Shown here piece by piece: positions 24,669-35,503 of a stretch of DNA of 64,000 nt. Source of the stretch: Albula goreensis (lineage: Eukaryota > Chordata > Actinopteri > Albuliformes > Albulidae); contig CM040758.1 of NCBI GenBank assembly GCA_022829145.1, positions 24,225,575 to 24,289,574 on the forward strand. The letters are read 5' to 3'. How positions within the stretch are numbered: position 1 is the first letter of the stretch; each line of letters begins with the position of its first letter. The notes beneath the pieces are model-generated. The model was not told the DNA's origin, did no database searches, and saw nothing but the letters and a program-made list of their open reading frames with translations. The position numbers and the translations under genes were made by a program.

Positions 24669-24724
24669 CATCACATCCTGTAGTTTTAAAAAGGTTCTAC
24701 ACAATGATCCACACCTGAAAAAAT
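24669..24724 (+). repeat. Dispersed repeat R1, copy A
   Basis: Shares ACATCCTGTAGTTTT, then GGTTCTACACAATGATCC, with 45755-45790, and ATCCTGTAGTTT-like sequence with 34604-34640. It is the most diverged of three copies and seems to lack the terminal AAATGGACATGTC part. The family is described at 45731-45823. Confidence 0.5.
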
Positions 24725-25218
24725 TGATGTTAGTGAATCTATCTGCTATAATAGCTGCTCATGATGTTGCTGAGCAGTTGTGGGGGGGGTGGGGGGTAAC
24801 TTTTTCAACTTGTTCTGTAAACTCCTGCATCACAACTGTCTTCTTCTGTTTTAAGAAAATTATTTAAGTCAAATCAGGAAGTGAAGTTTGGCTGGACATT
24901 GCCTTTAACCTATGTGTATCACAAAAAAATGTCAATTATTAAAGGCAGCTACAGATAAGTATGCTAATAATGCGATGCACCCATTTAGATGCAGGGTAAA
25001 ACACATGGGATAGCCCTGCCCAGTCACTCTCAGTGAAAAGAAAAAGCAAGTGTTGATAATTGAGAGGGTTCAGTATCATCACACCATTGTTTTTATAAGG
25101 GAAGGAAAGAGGACATTAATGATGGATCACATGGGAGTAAACACAACAAACAAGTTCTGACAATGCTGGCTGGCAGTTTACTCATAAACATAGAGTAGTA
25201 CTAAATATAATTGGCATG

Positions 25219-25249
<31 letters not shown>

Positions 25250-25653
25250 GGAACAAGTAAAGCAACAGCCCAACAGGTAGAATCCCAAATTAAACTCCAC
25301 TGAGGCTCCCTGTCCATAGTTTCTCTGTCACCTCTGCTCAAACATAGCGGTTCTGTGGCACAAATAATGGTCTTCTGAAAACAGGTTTTTTTTTTCTTCT
25401 CTTTTTTCTTGTGGAAGTTGGGTGAGAGCCTTGATCCAGACATGCGAACAAACAAACAGCGCCGAGTACAGTTTGTTATTGTAGCCACTGATCCCAAAGA
25501 TGCGTGTGAGGGAGAAAAGCCATCGCGTCTCTCTTTCACACTGTTTACAAAGCCGCAGCGTCGCCGTTTCGCTGTGTTTATAAGGAAAGAGGACTGAAGC
25601 TTGTGAGGATTATGCCTTTACATGGAAACCCTGCTAAACCCCAAACCCAGTGT
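24725..25653. other. Gene-free sequence with one microsatellite
   Basis: Unique sequence with no coding signal. It includes a G run (GGGGGGGTGGGGGG) at 24782-24797 and the GT tract listed separately. Confidence 0.5.
25219..25246 (+). repeat. (GT)n microsatellite
   Basis: A perfect GT tract of about 14 units. Confidence 0.95.
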
Positions 25654-25827
25654 GGGAGAATGAGGGTTCATGAGCAACAACGAGCTGTAAGCTGTTAACT
25701 TCCGTCAGCCAATCAAAAGCCACTGCTCTCCACAGCAACACAAAATGATTGGTTTGTCACAATCCCATAATGGTGTTTTACGGTGGCTCCACCCATTTGT
25801 GGTGTCATGAACTCTCTCATTCCTCCA
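25654..25827. mobile_element. CCAAT palindromic MITE, copy 1
   Basis: The two halves are inverted copies: the left arm reads GGGAGAATGAGGGTTCATGA and the reverse complement of the right arm reads GGAGGAATGAGAGAGTTCATGA. Nearer the centre the left arm has GCCAATCAAAA and the right arm, reversed, has AAACCAATCATTTTG. GGGTGGAGCCACC occurs in the right arm. Four other copies in this window (29233, 46165, 47688, 62133) share the same layout. No coding capacity. The inverted structure suggests a MITE moved by a DNA transposase, but the superfamily is unknown to me. Confidence 0.75.
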
Positions 25828-28800
25828 TCATTACATAAAACTACCATGTAAAAAAAAAAAAAAGAATGAAAGAAAAGAGTCCCTTACAATCATTACAGTG
25901 TTTGGGATCAGAGGTTTAGAAACATTAGCCCAATTACTGTAAAAATGTGATCAAAATGAGCAAATCTCTGTTTGAAGATACTGATGAACGTGGTCTAGGG
26001 CGACACCCATGTACCCTCGAGCACCCAAAACTGCTTTAATAAAATGTCCAGATATAAAAATGGATGTGCGTATAAAAAAAAGGAAGCGAGAACAGCCGGG
26101 TATGTTTAGCATCTGCTAAATGGCTGTAATGTAATGTGCATGGTACAGGTTCTGTCATGGCCTTCTGAGAAGCCAGAACAGGGCCAAGAGAAACTTCCAG
26201 TTTCACCCATCCTGAAAGGGGCCTAGAGACCCAGGCAAACCGTGTTTTGACATACTTGTTCTTTCACACCCACCCGTGTCTCCTGTGTTAGAGTGGCTCG
26301 GTTGTAAATGTGTAGAGAGGAAAACGCTGGCCAGGGGCAAGGTGCTCTGATTTCAGTTTCTGGTGACTCTCAGTTTCTGTAATTTCCATACGGCATACGA
26401 GTCGCATTATTTCACATTAGTTCAGAAACGGAGGCAAACATACAGCCGTCTGAGAGAGGGGAGAAAAACCTCGAATAAGTATCTCATTATCATGGTTGTT
26501 CACCCGGCAATTTCACCATTACCGTGACACATAAAGACGGGGGAAAAAAAAAAAACCCAAAGTAGCCCACATGCAAATCTGGCTAAATTTAGCATCTAGC
26601 CTCCTCAGCACCTCATAAGACTCACTCTGCTCTGGGTTTTTTTTAAAACCCAGACTGCTGCGCATGACGTAATGGCAGCTCTGCGCGCCACCTCGCCCGC
26701 TTGGGCCGATATGCCACATTTCATTTGCAGACTAATGTTTCTCACGCGGGGTTTGGGTTTGACAGCCTGGGTGGGACCAGTGCATCGGGAGGGGGGAGCT
26801 CTTTACCACCGCAGGGCTGAGCTGTGAGCAAGGAGACGTTGCTAAGATTTAAAACCCCGCCGTTTCTCTGGCGTTCCCGACGGCGTCTAACCACAAGGCC
26901 ACACTGCCTAGTTTCTCCAAAGCTGTCGCAAACCTTTTTTTTTTTTTTTTTCAAAAATCTCATTTTATTTCGTTCCACCGCACACGCAGCTTGCCCCCCC
27001 CCCAACCCAACCCTATTTCTTATTTGAAAATTGCGACTTTTCCCTATCGTCAAACTTAATGGCCTGTTAACCGGCCCAGCATGAGAGTTTTAACGAACAC
27101 GTTTTAGCGCCGTTTCACAAAATATCCACATTCACTCTTGTTACAGGAATATTTGCACTATGGTTAGATGCCAAACTGCATTTCATTGTCAAAGTACTTT
27201 TAGTCTACACAGTGACAATACAGTTGAATCTAATCAAACCTAATCAATACACAGTCACTCTTGTTCTAGGGAAGGTTCGGAAGGGGGCCTAGAAGTAGCA
27301 TACCCCTTAAGTCTGCATGTTTTTTTTAACCATACATCTAGATAATAGTTATGCTTAATATGATTACCCCACCCTCCCCAAAAACTAAGTACTGGCCCCA
27401 GCCTGTGGTTTGAAATGGTGTAGAACCTCCTCTGTCTTGTTGGTGGACCCACCGTGAGTCCCTGGCTACCTCCTACCCGCTCCCTCCAAAACTGATCGCT
27501 CTGACAGACTGTCAGATTCCTCAGCCGTCACCGAAAATTTATTCCTCGGCTGTTTAAACAGCTGCATGAGCAGTGCAGCGAGCATGGGGCGGGGGGGGGG
27601 TACATTGATGACAGTCTATGCTTCAGCTTCAGGTCTACCTTCGGCCCGCACAGAGGAAGGGTTAGACCAGGGATCGTCCTCCTGGAATGTGCGTCTCCTT
27701 CCCTCTCTCTCTCTCTCTCCCTCTCGTTCTCGTTTTCTTCTGTACGTGAGCGAAAAACCTTACGACCGAAGACCCGGGCCAAGAGAGACGGATCTTCAGA
27801 GGAGCGGGATCTCCGAGGCCGTGACCTTGGAGTTCAGGGTGGGAGGTGTACAAGTGCCCCCATGAGGAGGCTGTTCCACTCTTCATCCCGCCGATGGACT
27901 GAAGTCCATTAGCCTTCCACGCAGATGGACCGTACCGTACCATAGCATAGCTTTCCACAGTAAGGACTACCGAGCAACTTCATTATTTTCTGCCCCCACT
28001 CCTCTCCCCCTTTTTTTTTTGATCGAGATGGCTATTCCATGACTCGTCCTCCTCCAGGTGCCTCTACACAGAGCTTTTCTCTTTTTTTTCCCAGTGAGTG
28101 ATGGAAGGATCTTTCAGACCTCCGGGGTTGTTTTTTTTCGCTGGTAATTGGCCCTCCCATGGCACTGGGTTCTTGCGGAGACCTGCGGAGACCCCACTGC
28201 TGGAGGAAAATAGTGCTGCTGTCAGGATAAAATACTGTATGGATTCCTTTTTCGCTCGCCGAATTTATTGCAGTGGCAGTCACAACAAATTAAGGATTCT
28301 ACTTGCAGTGTTGTTCTCTTTCCCCCCCCACTCTTCTACCAGTTAATGTAATTATGTGTCTAGATCAATACTAATTATTTTGAACAAAAAGGTAATACCT
28401 CTTCCTTTTCTCTCATTGCAGGAGTCTCAGCTACTTATTGTGTGCTGTTCAGATTAGGTTCTTTGGAAAGGCAGAACTTCTGTGGCTCCTCTTGTTTTGC
28501 CGCTCTTAAAGAAACACAGACGAAGAGAGGTATACTTGCATTTCGAAACATTGTTTGCTATTGCTAAGTCATTTTGACATCATACATTGAAAAAAGAAAA
28601 CATACAAATATATTTTTATGAAGCTGGATATCTTAACCAAATTGTTTCTAGTGTAAATACCTTGCTTACGAGGACAATGACAGTGCCCTGCCCAGGAGTC
28701 AAACCCGCAGCCCTTCAGTTTGACAAGGCTATTTTGACAAAGCTTAACTGCTATTTTACGCAACATTGGTCAACCTTAGTTTTCTGAGGTAAAACCATTG

Positions 28801-29154
28801 AAAAGCACATGACTGCATCAAGTATAAATCACAGACATTCACTTGTATTCATAAAATCTGCCATTTGATATATTCAGATTTTAATGTAATCAGAGGGCAG
28901 TGTTCAATTTGCCCTCAAATAGGTCCCCTTAAGAGCGGGCTAATGAAAGACCCTCAACAACAGTTGCTTCCCATGGTGTTAAATTATACTGCTGTCTGAG
29001 ACAGACGGCTCTTGACCTACTTTGAGGGAAGGACAAAAACCCCCATTCCCTGCAAAAACCTGCAAACCTTGGAAACGGCAACGCCGCACCGAGCTGTCAG
29101 AGAGCGTTCCTTGGGCGGCTCTACAAGTTCAATACAAGAACAGGAACAGAAACC
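25828..29154. other. Gene-free stretch with mixed blocks
   Basis: No coding gene recognised. The block 26330-26720 is of mixed composition (TCTCATTATCATGGTTG, ATTTCACCATTACCG) and looks like a conserved non-coding element. The part 27470-28300 is GC-richer, with a G10 run at 27590-27600, a CT tract at about 27697-27726 and several open frames on both strands, none with recognisable protein features. T- and A-runs near 26938-26951 and 28011-28020 are simple repeats. Confidence 0.45.
26104..26138 (+). mobile_element. Decayed L2/UnaL2-type 3' tail
   Basis: GCATCTGCTAAATGGCTG followed by TAATGTAATGT matches the region downstream of the stem-loop at 10258-10325 with one or two changes. The GGATA stem-loop itself is not recognisable, so this is an older or truncated copy of the same tail. 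Confidence 0.6.
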
Positions 29155-29217
29155 TTGGCGGCTAGGGTGCTTGACAGGGACCCGGATGGTTGGCGGTTCA
29201 AACCCCGGTGGGGCCGC
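29155..29217 (+). mobile_element. tRNA-derived SINE head
   Basis: GGCTAGGGTGCTTGACAGGG followed by CCCGGATGGTTGGCGG and the B box GGTTCAAACCCC, then GGTGGGGCC, reads as a tRNA-like promoter region. A- and B-box spacing is near that of a tRNA. No cloverleaf could be completed at the acceptor stem, so it is not a functional tRNA gene. It ends only about 15 bases before the palindromic element at 29233. Confidence 0.6.
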
Positions 29218-29232
29218 ACTAACCTAAGTGGA

Positions 29233-29386
29233 GCAGGGGAGAAGTGGGTCTTAATCAGCTGACTTGTTTCAACCAATCAAATGTTATTATTTTCCCTTCA
29301 CAATGATTGGTTCAAATCTGCTAGTTACTGTTACCATATGGTAGCTCCAATCATTACCGGTGTCTTGATACCCCGTTCTCCCACCG
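29233..29386. mobile_element. CCAAT palindromic MITE, copy 2
   Basis: Left arm GGGGAGAAGTGGGTCTTAAT pairs with the right arm, whose reverse complement is GGGAGAACGGGGTATCAAGA. The centre has TTCAACCAATCAAATG on the left and, reversed, TTTGAACCAATCATTG on the right. The right arm also carries GGAGCTACCATATGGTA on its reverse strand. It belongs to the family described at 25654-25827 and directly follows the SINE head at 29155. Confidence 0.75.
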
Positions 29387-30399
29387 CTAGTTCGCTGTAG
29401 CACTAAGTGCTGATTCCAGACGGCGAGGCAAGAGCTTCTTGAGATCTGACCATCTGTCCTCTTAGACTCGTGAAGGAGTTTTTAATGTAGCCTCAGTCAC
29501 TGCCAAGGCAAAAAAAAAATCCAAATAATATGACATGAATTGTGTATGATTTTGATAGAAGTGTAGGTGTTTAACTTATACTGTGGATGAATTCTGGTCC
29601 TCATTTTGGTAAACCAAAGCTGTCATTGACATACCAGAGAAATCCCTGACTCCCCTTCCTGTGTATTTTTGTTAGCAAGCAAAAAAACTAAAAAGAAAAG
29701 CAGCGCTTCGACTGTTAGATTGAAACCAGATGACGAGATATGGTGCTGAAAGCCAGGGGAAAAATATGATTAAACAATTAGCCATCCCGACGACAGCATC
29801 TTACTGAGTCATTAGGAGTCTATGGCTCCTTCATTATCACATTGCCTTGATTAAAAGCAAAACGACTGTTTAACGAAAGGCAAAAATGTAGGGTTTTCTT
29901 TCATGAAAAACCTGTCTCCAGTGACTCCTGTTTTTCTCAAACAATATTCCCCCCCTCCTTCTATTTCAGGGCATCAATTCTTAAAAATAAGAAACCAATA
30001 TCTTATTTTTTTATTCTAAATTTATTCTGAAGCGCCCTTTTATATGTATGCCTGTTTCCAGTTTTAGTTGGATATGACATCATAGACTGACATAAGTTGG
30101 TTGCCGTGCCAAATAACTCCCACGTTTCGAGTAATGGCACTGCACATATGAAAATTAAGGTTTAGCGTATAGAAATGATCGCTTTTTTTCAAGGGCTTTT
30201 CTCTCCAAACGGCACCAAAGGGCTCTGAGAATGACATCCGTAGACATGTTAAAAAACAAAGAACAAAAACAAACAATAAAATCTAAACATGACTTTACAA
30301 AAACACTCCTTACTTATTGTTGTATTTCAGCGGGTTGGGGTGGAACGTAACAGACCAGGAATACAACCACAGAGAAGACGGTAAACGCAGAAGTGTCAG
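29387..30399. other. Gene-free sequence with one CNE-like block
   Basis: No coding signal. The block 29745-29905 (ATGATTAAACAATTAGCC, GACGACAGCATC, CTGAGTCATTAGGAG, CTCCTTCATTATCAC, CCTTGATTAAAAGC) has many ATTA cores and an AP-1-like TGAGTCA, with even composition. It is one of the best conserved-element candidates in the window. The remainder is unremarkable. Confidence 0.45.
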
Positions 30400-30720
30400 T
30401 GAGAGTTTGGAAAGCATCCCCCCCGCCCCCATCTCCTGTGGGAAGCGAAACAACACAAGTAACTTTCCTCTGAACTCGCCGCACAATCTTTCGCGAGCGG
30501 TAAACATTGCTTTTGGACGGCGTCCTGAAACCCGAGGGTGGCCTGCATCCGTACGGTACACCGCAGGCTCGGCCGTTCCGATGGAGCGTCAGCACAACCA
30601 GACACAAAGGGGAGGCGGGTTCACGCAGAGGATAAGCCCAAAATGGCCGCCCCTGCCGGAGCCGCTTCCTGTGTCTTCGCGCCTCCACATCCAATTACCA
30701 CGAAAGAAAAACTAAGCAGC
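30400..30720. promoter_or_regulatory. CpG island with YY1-, ETS- and GC-box-like motifs
   Basis: About two dozen CpG dinucleotides lie within roughly 270 bases (for example TTTCGCGAGCGG, GGACGGCGTCC, CTCGGCCGTTCCG), against CpG-poor flanks. Near the right end are a GC box (GGGGAGGCGGG, about 30609-30619), a YY1-like AAAATGGCCGCC at 30640-30652, and CCGCTTCCTGTG, an inverted ETS site, at about 30662-30673. This set is typical of TATA-less housekeeping promoters. Frames on both strands are open (up to 132 codons on plus, 126 on minus), as expected in GC-rich DNA. No first exon with a defensible donor was identified. Confidence 0.4.
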
Positions 30721-30784
30721 TAACATCCAACAAGCCTGCAGTTTTCTCCTTCAGCCCTCAAACCCCCCCCCAAACAACTTTCTG

Positions 30785-30942
30785 TCAGGTAAGACCATCA
30801 GGTAAGGGGGGACATGACTCCCTATGACTAAGTTAGAGAAATTAATTTAAATACAACATTTTTTTATGGGGGGGGGTAGGAGGCACAAATATTGGGAGGG
30901 ACATGTCCCCCTGACCCCACCAGTTCCTACACCCCTGCCTGG
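30785..30942. mobile_element. Possible small palindromic DNA transposon relic
   Basis: GGGGGGACATGACTCCCTA near 30806 is matched on the opposite strand by the segment near 30898-30918 (reverse complement GGGGGACATGTCCCTCCC). The right edge ends ACACCCCTG, which reversed reads CAGGGGTGTAGGAACTGG, resembling a hAT-type end. The left terminus is not recognisable. A weak, partly eroded inverted-repeat element is the best guess. Confidence 0.35.
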
Positions 30943-31330
30943 ACCTGATGCCAAGACTCAATGATTCAAAGTCATGAGTGGTATGAAATAAGCCTTAAAT
31001 AACGGCGTTACACATTTAGAATATGATTATAATGTGTGTGAAAACCAAGTTTTGTGTGTTATCTGTCTGATGGCAATATTAAGTGTAGGAGTTTGGAGAG
31101 TTACCGCTGTAGCCTCTGCACTCTGCATCAGTGTGCTTGTGTGAAACTGATTCCACTTTCTCAAGGTGACATGCTCTATTTTGACCGCCGTGAGCTCTGA
31201 GAATCAGGACAGAGTTCAGCCAATAAAACATCACTGTGCATCTCCTTCAGCTTCCACACGGCCTCAGCCACAGTCAGGCCAGACCCCAATCCCTGGCAGA
31301 CAACATAAACCCCTCCTTAAGATAACCTCT

Positions 31331-31577
31331 GCGAGGGGTCTCACTACACAACATTTACACAACATAGCGAGGGGTTTCACTACACAACATTTACACAACA
31401 TAGCGAGGGGTTTCACTACACAACATTTACACAACATAGCGAGGGGTTTCACTACACAACATTTACACAACATAGCGAGGGGTCTCACTACTACACAACA
31501 TTTACACAACATAGCGAGGGGTTTCACTACACAACATTTACACAACATAGCGAGGGGTTTCACTACACAACATTTAC
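31331..31577 (+). repeat. 36-bp minisatellite, seven copies
   Basis: The unit begins GCGAGGGGTTTCACTACACA and then reads ACATTTACACAACATA. Copies start at 31331, 31367, 31403, 31439, 31475, 31514 and 31550. The spacing is 36 except for the fifth, which has a 3-base duplication (CTACTACAC). Copies are almost identical. Because 36 and 39 are multiples of three, frames on both strands stay open and give 12-residue protein repeats, which I regard as spurious. Confidence 0.95.
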
Positions 31578-31941
31578 ATATCATCATTTTCAATTTAGTT
31601 TTTTTTTTTTTTTTGCTTTTTTCTGACCCACCCAAGTAGAAATTGGTTTTAAAAAAAAAAAAAGCTCATAAAACAAGAAAATGATTTGGCATCTGTCCCC
31701 ACCCCGCCCATTACACGATCCCGTCGGGGGGATGAGATAATTTGCTGTTTAACAGCAGCCATGACCGGTAGGCCCAGGGGACAGAAGGTGAGCATGATCA
31801 ATCCTGTAGTTCTGTCAACTGCCACCCTGTTAATTACCCCCCAGCCCCGAGGGGCCCCCGGCTGCTTTCCCCTGACGCGTTTCCCACAAGACCTTACGCC
31901 TGTAGTGAGGGTAAAATAGTGCGGATACCCAGCTATTGGCC

Positions 31942-31944
<3 letters not shown>

Positions 31945-31980
<36 letters not shown>

Positions 31981-32066
31981 GCACGCACGCACGCACACAT
32001 ACTGTACATACACACACACACACACGCACACACACACATGCGCACACACACACACGCACACACACC

Positions 32067-32139
<73 letters not shown>

Positions 32140-32151
32140 ACACACACACAG
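31945..32151 (+). repeat. (CA)n microsatellite, about 200 bp
   Basis: CA dinucleotides with sparse CG, TA and CC interruptions (GCGCACGCACGC, ATACTGTACATAC), becoming pure between about 32080 and 32131. Confidence 0.95.
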
Positions 32152-34580
32152 AATGTGTTTGATGTGTTTGCTGTCAGGCTGTCGCAGAGGAAAAAGGAGC
32201 AATCCCCTCCACCCAAAAAAAAAAAAAAAAAAAAACTCAAAAAAATCTGCATAAATGATGGCATCATTAATATGCAGACTGAAAATTCAACATGAAATAT
32301 GAATAGCCAAGACAATAAGATAAAATACCAAAGTTATGTGTGTGGAGTAGCTTATACATTTTAAGTAATGCAATTGTTTTTAGTTGCAGGCTGGATGTTT
32401 TACTATAAAAAAAATAATGCTATAGCTCTCCATGACTGGGATGGAAGACCACAGTGTTGTTCCTTCCAAAATACAAACATTTAATACCACTTCAAACTGT
32501 GATGTTTATTTGAGCTGAGTTATGGTGGGTGTGTGCCATGGACTGTCCAGCGTGGGCACATCATTACACCTGTGGTTTTTCACCTGGGCCAGCTGGCCAC
32601 CTGCAGCCAATGGCAAACAGGATCTCCATGGAACACAAAAAACACAATCAGCCAAAACAAGTGATTCAGAGTTTCTCTTTTTAAAATCACTACGTAGTGT
32701 GTGGTACACCACCAGAACAAAAAAAAAAGGAGAGAGAGAGACTTACGACCGTGTTATACTTCGTAGAAAAGTCAACCGCACAGTCATTTCCATGCCAGAC
32801 GTAACCGAGCTGTCTGCCGTTCGATTTGTGCCTGTGACATCACGCTTGAGCGGTTTATTTCTCAGAATACCGCGTTTATTTCTGCTTATGCACTGAGTTT
32901 TCAGTCGCTGCAAAACGTCCTATAGACGTTCATATTGAAGGGACGTACAGTTATGAATTAAGATTTATTAAAAGATGTCTGGTATAAACATAACACAGAT
33001 GTGAAGCGCTTGGATACCGAGGCAAGAGATGTTCTCGGATACCAATGTTTTGACGTCCTGTTAGTCTATAGCGAAGGGCAACCAAACACACATTAAAAAA
33101 GAAAGAAAAAAAGAAAACTCAAACACATGACCTGTAACGTAGTCACCGTTTTAGTCAGTTATGCAAATGCATGTTGGTATTGAGAAGCGATTGCGTACAA
33201 CGTGAGACTAAATAAATAGGCCGAGTTCCACAGCGATGTGTTACTGCAGGGGGGCCTTTGGGCCGTCCTCGCGTGTGATGCAGAACCGAACAAATTCTCA
33301 AACAAACACTCTGGAAGCAATTAAGCAAGCAAACTCCAATCGAATTCTTTGTGTCTGACAAAAAAAAAAATACTAACAAACGCTTTCGCTCACCCTTTAG
33401 TTACGGTATTTAGAAAACTTGGCGGTGGGAGTGGGAGGGTGGCGTGGGGGGATTATTTCTTCTCAAGTTGTAGCTTAACGCTGTGCAGAATTCACGGTTT
33501 GAGTAAAAAAAATCAACAATTATTTGGTTTATGGTCACTTTTGTGTCAGGGTTGAATTAAGCTGACAGCTGTAACAGGTTAAGGCGAAAAAGCTGTTCCA
33601 GTCATACTGTAAACCCAGCCGAGCTTGTGTGTCAGCACGCAGCAGTGTAGAAAAAAGGATATACACAACAATGGACATGGCAAACGGTGCTGGAGACACG
33701 AAGATTAAAACAGAACAGAAGACTCATTACCGTGCACATTTAAAAATGTTGTACATGTAAACAATAAAATACCTTGACTGTGTACTGTTTTTATATAAAT
33801 ATAACAAAAAAAAACTTTATCCCTCAAATTTAATTGTACCTCTAATCAATGAATGGAAATCCAGTATCATGTTCTTCTAAACAGGAACCTGCGCCCCATT
33901 GCCTTTATTTAAAACACAATGTGGATAAAGTATTAACTTCACTTTTGTGTGTCTTTTTTTTTTTTTCCTGTGAGAAAATCTTTCAAGAGGGTGATCCTAG
34001 TTCTGTACCGCCGGATGAGAACCACACTGCCAGCGAAGCCCTCACTTGTCTGATCTGATTATCCTTCATGGAAAAACCATTAAAACCCCGTCCTGGCGGA
34101 GTTTGGCAGCGCGGTACAGTACACACAAATATTTGAGACATGTAATTTATTTTGACCCATTGAATTGGCCCCGGTCCGCTCAGGCAGGGGGGGAATCTTT
34201 ATTGCCCATGGCTCAATGGACTGCCCCGGGGCGGGAGGGGGAAGTCTTTTGTTGGCGATGTGTGCCGATGTCTGAGGGGAAGAGTCCGGCCCGGGCCCGG
34301 GCCCGAGCCCTGCCGCGTTACTGTGTTTGCTGTGTAATGAAGTGTGACGTCATTGTGGAGGTCCAAAAAAAAAAAAAAAAAAAAAAAAACGGATCCGGGT
34401 GAGGCTAAAGCAACCAAACTGGCCGTCCATTTTATTTCTCTCCCTGTGAAGTCTGAGAAAAGGGGGGGGGGTTGCGTTGGTATCTGTTAGTGATGGGACT
34501 GAGGGCGGGGGTCTCTGTGTGAAAAATAAAACAGAGGGGGGCTGCCGGTGGCTGAATTAAAGGCCCGTTTGACTCGGTTC
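32152..34580. other. Gene-free sequence with A-runs
   Basis: No coding gene recognised. Runs of A at 32215-32235 (21 A) and 34365-34389 (25 A). A perfect GC palindrome GGCCCGGGCCCGGGCC type lies at about 34288-34309. The plus-strand frames at 32522-32896 and 34046-34402 have no recognisable features. Confidence 0.5.
34365..34389 (+). repeat. Poly(A) run, 25 A
   Basis: Uninterrupted run of 25 A following GGAGGTCC. I looked upstream for a retroposed body and saw none I can name. A poly(A) tail of a retroposed transcript remains possible. Confidence 0.9.
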
Positions 34581-34666
34581 GATGTTTTCCAGCAGACAGA
34601 TCGCGTCCTGTAGTTTGCTGTTACGCAATAACCCAAGTCTGAAAATAGACAAGTCTGTGAAAGTAT
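34581..34666 (+). repeat. Dispersed repeat R1, copy B
   Basis: Aligns with 45731-45823: GATGTTTTCCAGCAGACAGA, then GTCCTGTAGTTT, then CAATAACCC, then CTGAAAATAGACAAGTCTG and TGAAAGTAT. Spacing between these blocks is the same within a few bases in both copies. Confidence 0.65.
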
Positions 34667-34950
34667 GAGTGTTTTGGCTGTAAAAGTCCATTTTCCAACA
34701 TCCTTCTAAAACTATTTTCCCATATTACTTATTACAGATGTGACATAGCAATGCTGTGTGCAAAGTTCCAGGGTAAAGGAGAGGACATTGCTTTTACTAT
34801 AGTTCTGCGATCTCTTCTCAGTGTCACCACTGTCTGGTACCATTTTATGAGTGTATTTTCAATTAAAATCAGACAGTAAGATTTCTGGACACTGTTCCAG
34901 TGTGTTGATGGGATAGTGGACTGTGGACAGTGGACTGTATGGCCTGTCTT

Positions 34951-35503
34951 CACACTGGAACAGTGCCTTAACAGGATGCAGACTGTGGGGCCCATCCACA
35001 CACTGGAACAGTGCCTTAACAGGATGCAGACCGTGGGGCCCTTCCACACACTGGAACAGTGCCTTAACAGGATGCAGACTGTGGGGCCCATCCACACACT
35101 GGAACAGTGCCTTAACAGGATGCAGAATGTGGGGCCCATCCACACACTGGAACAGTGCCTTAACAGGATGCAGACCGTGGGGCCCATCCACACACTGGAA
35201 CAGTGCCTTAACAGGATGCAGACCGTGGGGCCCATCCACACACTGGAACAGTGCCTTAACAGGATGCAGACTGTGGGGCCCATCCACACACTGGAACAGT
35301 GCCTTAACAGGATGCAGACCGTGGGGCCCATCCACACACTGGAACAGTGCCTTAACAGGATGCAGACCGTGGGGCCCATCCACACACTGGAGCAGTGCCT
35401 TAACAGGATGCAGACCGTGGGGCCCATCCACACACTGGAGCAGTGCCTTAACAGGATGCACACCATGAGGTCCATATACACACTGGGTCTGTGCTTTAAC
35501 AGG
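34951..35503 (+). repeat. 48-bp minisatellite, eleven copies plus a diverged twelfth
   Basis: The unit starts CACACTGGAACAGTGCCTTA, continues ACAGGATGCAGACCGTGGGG and ends CCCATCCA. Copies start every 48 bases from 34951 to 35431; the last, from 35479, is degenerate. Point variants are few: ACTGTG or ACCGTG, CTTCCA for CATCCA in one, GGAGCAG for GGAACAG in the last full copies. The period of 16 codons leaves frames open on both strands (202 codons on plus; 312 and 358 on minus). At the left edge, 34890-34904 (CACTGTTCCAGTGTG) is the exact reverse complement of the start of the first unit. Confidence 0.95.

Noticed and set aside
30314..30715. 126-codon minus and 132-codon plus frames
   Set aside because: They overlap on opposite strands in a CpG island. 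Neither has protein-like features; the segment is better explained as promoter-like DNA.
31166..31639. 157-codon plus frame and 123-codon minus frame
   Set aside because: Both consist largely of the 36-bp minisatellite, open on both strands because of its period.
31331..35503. CRISPR-like regularly spaced repeats
   Set aside because: The 36-bp and 48-bp units are directly adjacent with no unique spacers, in an animal genome and without cas genes. They are minisatellites.
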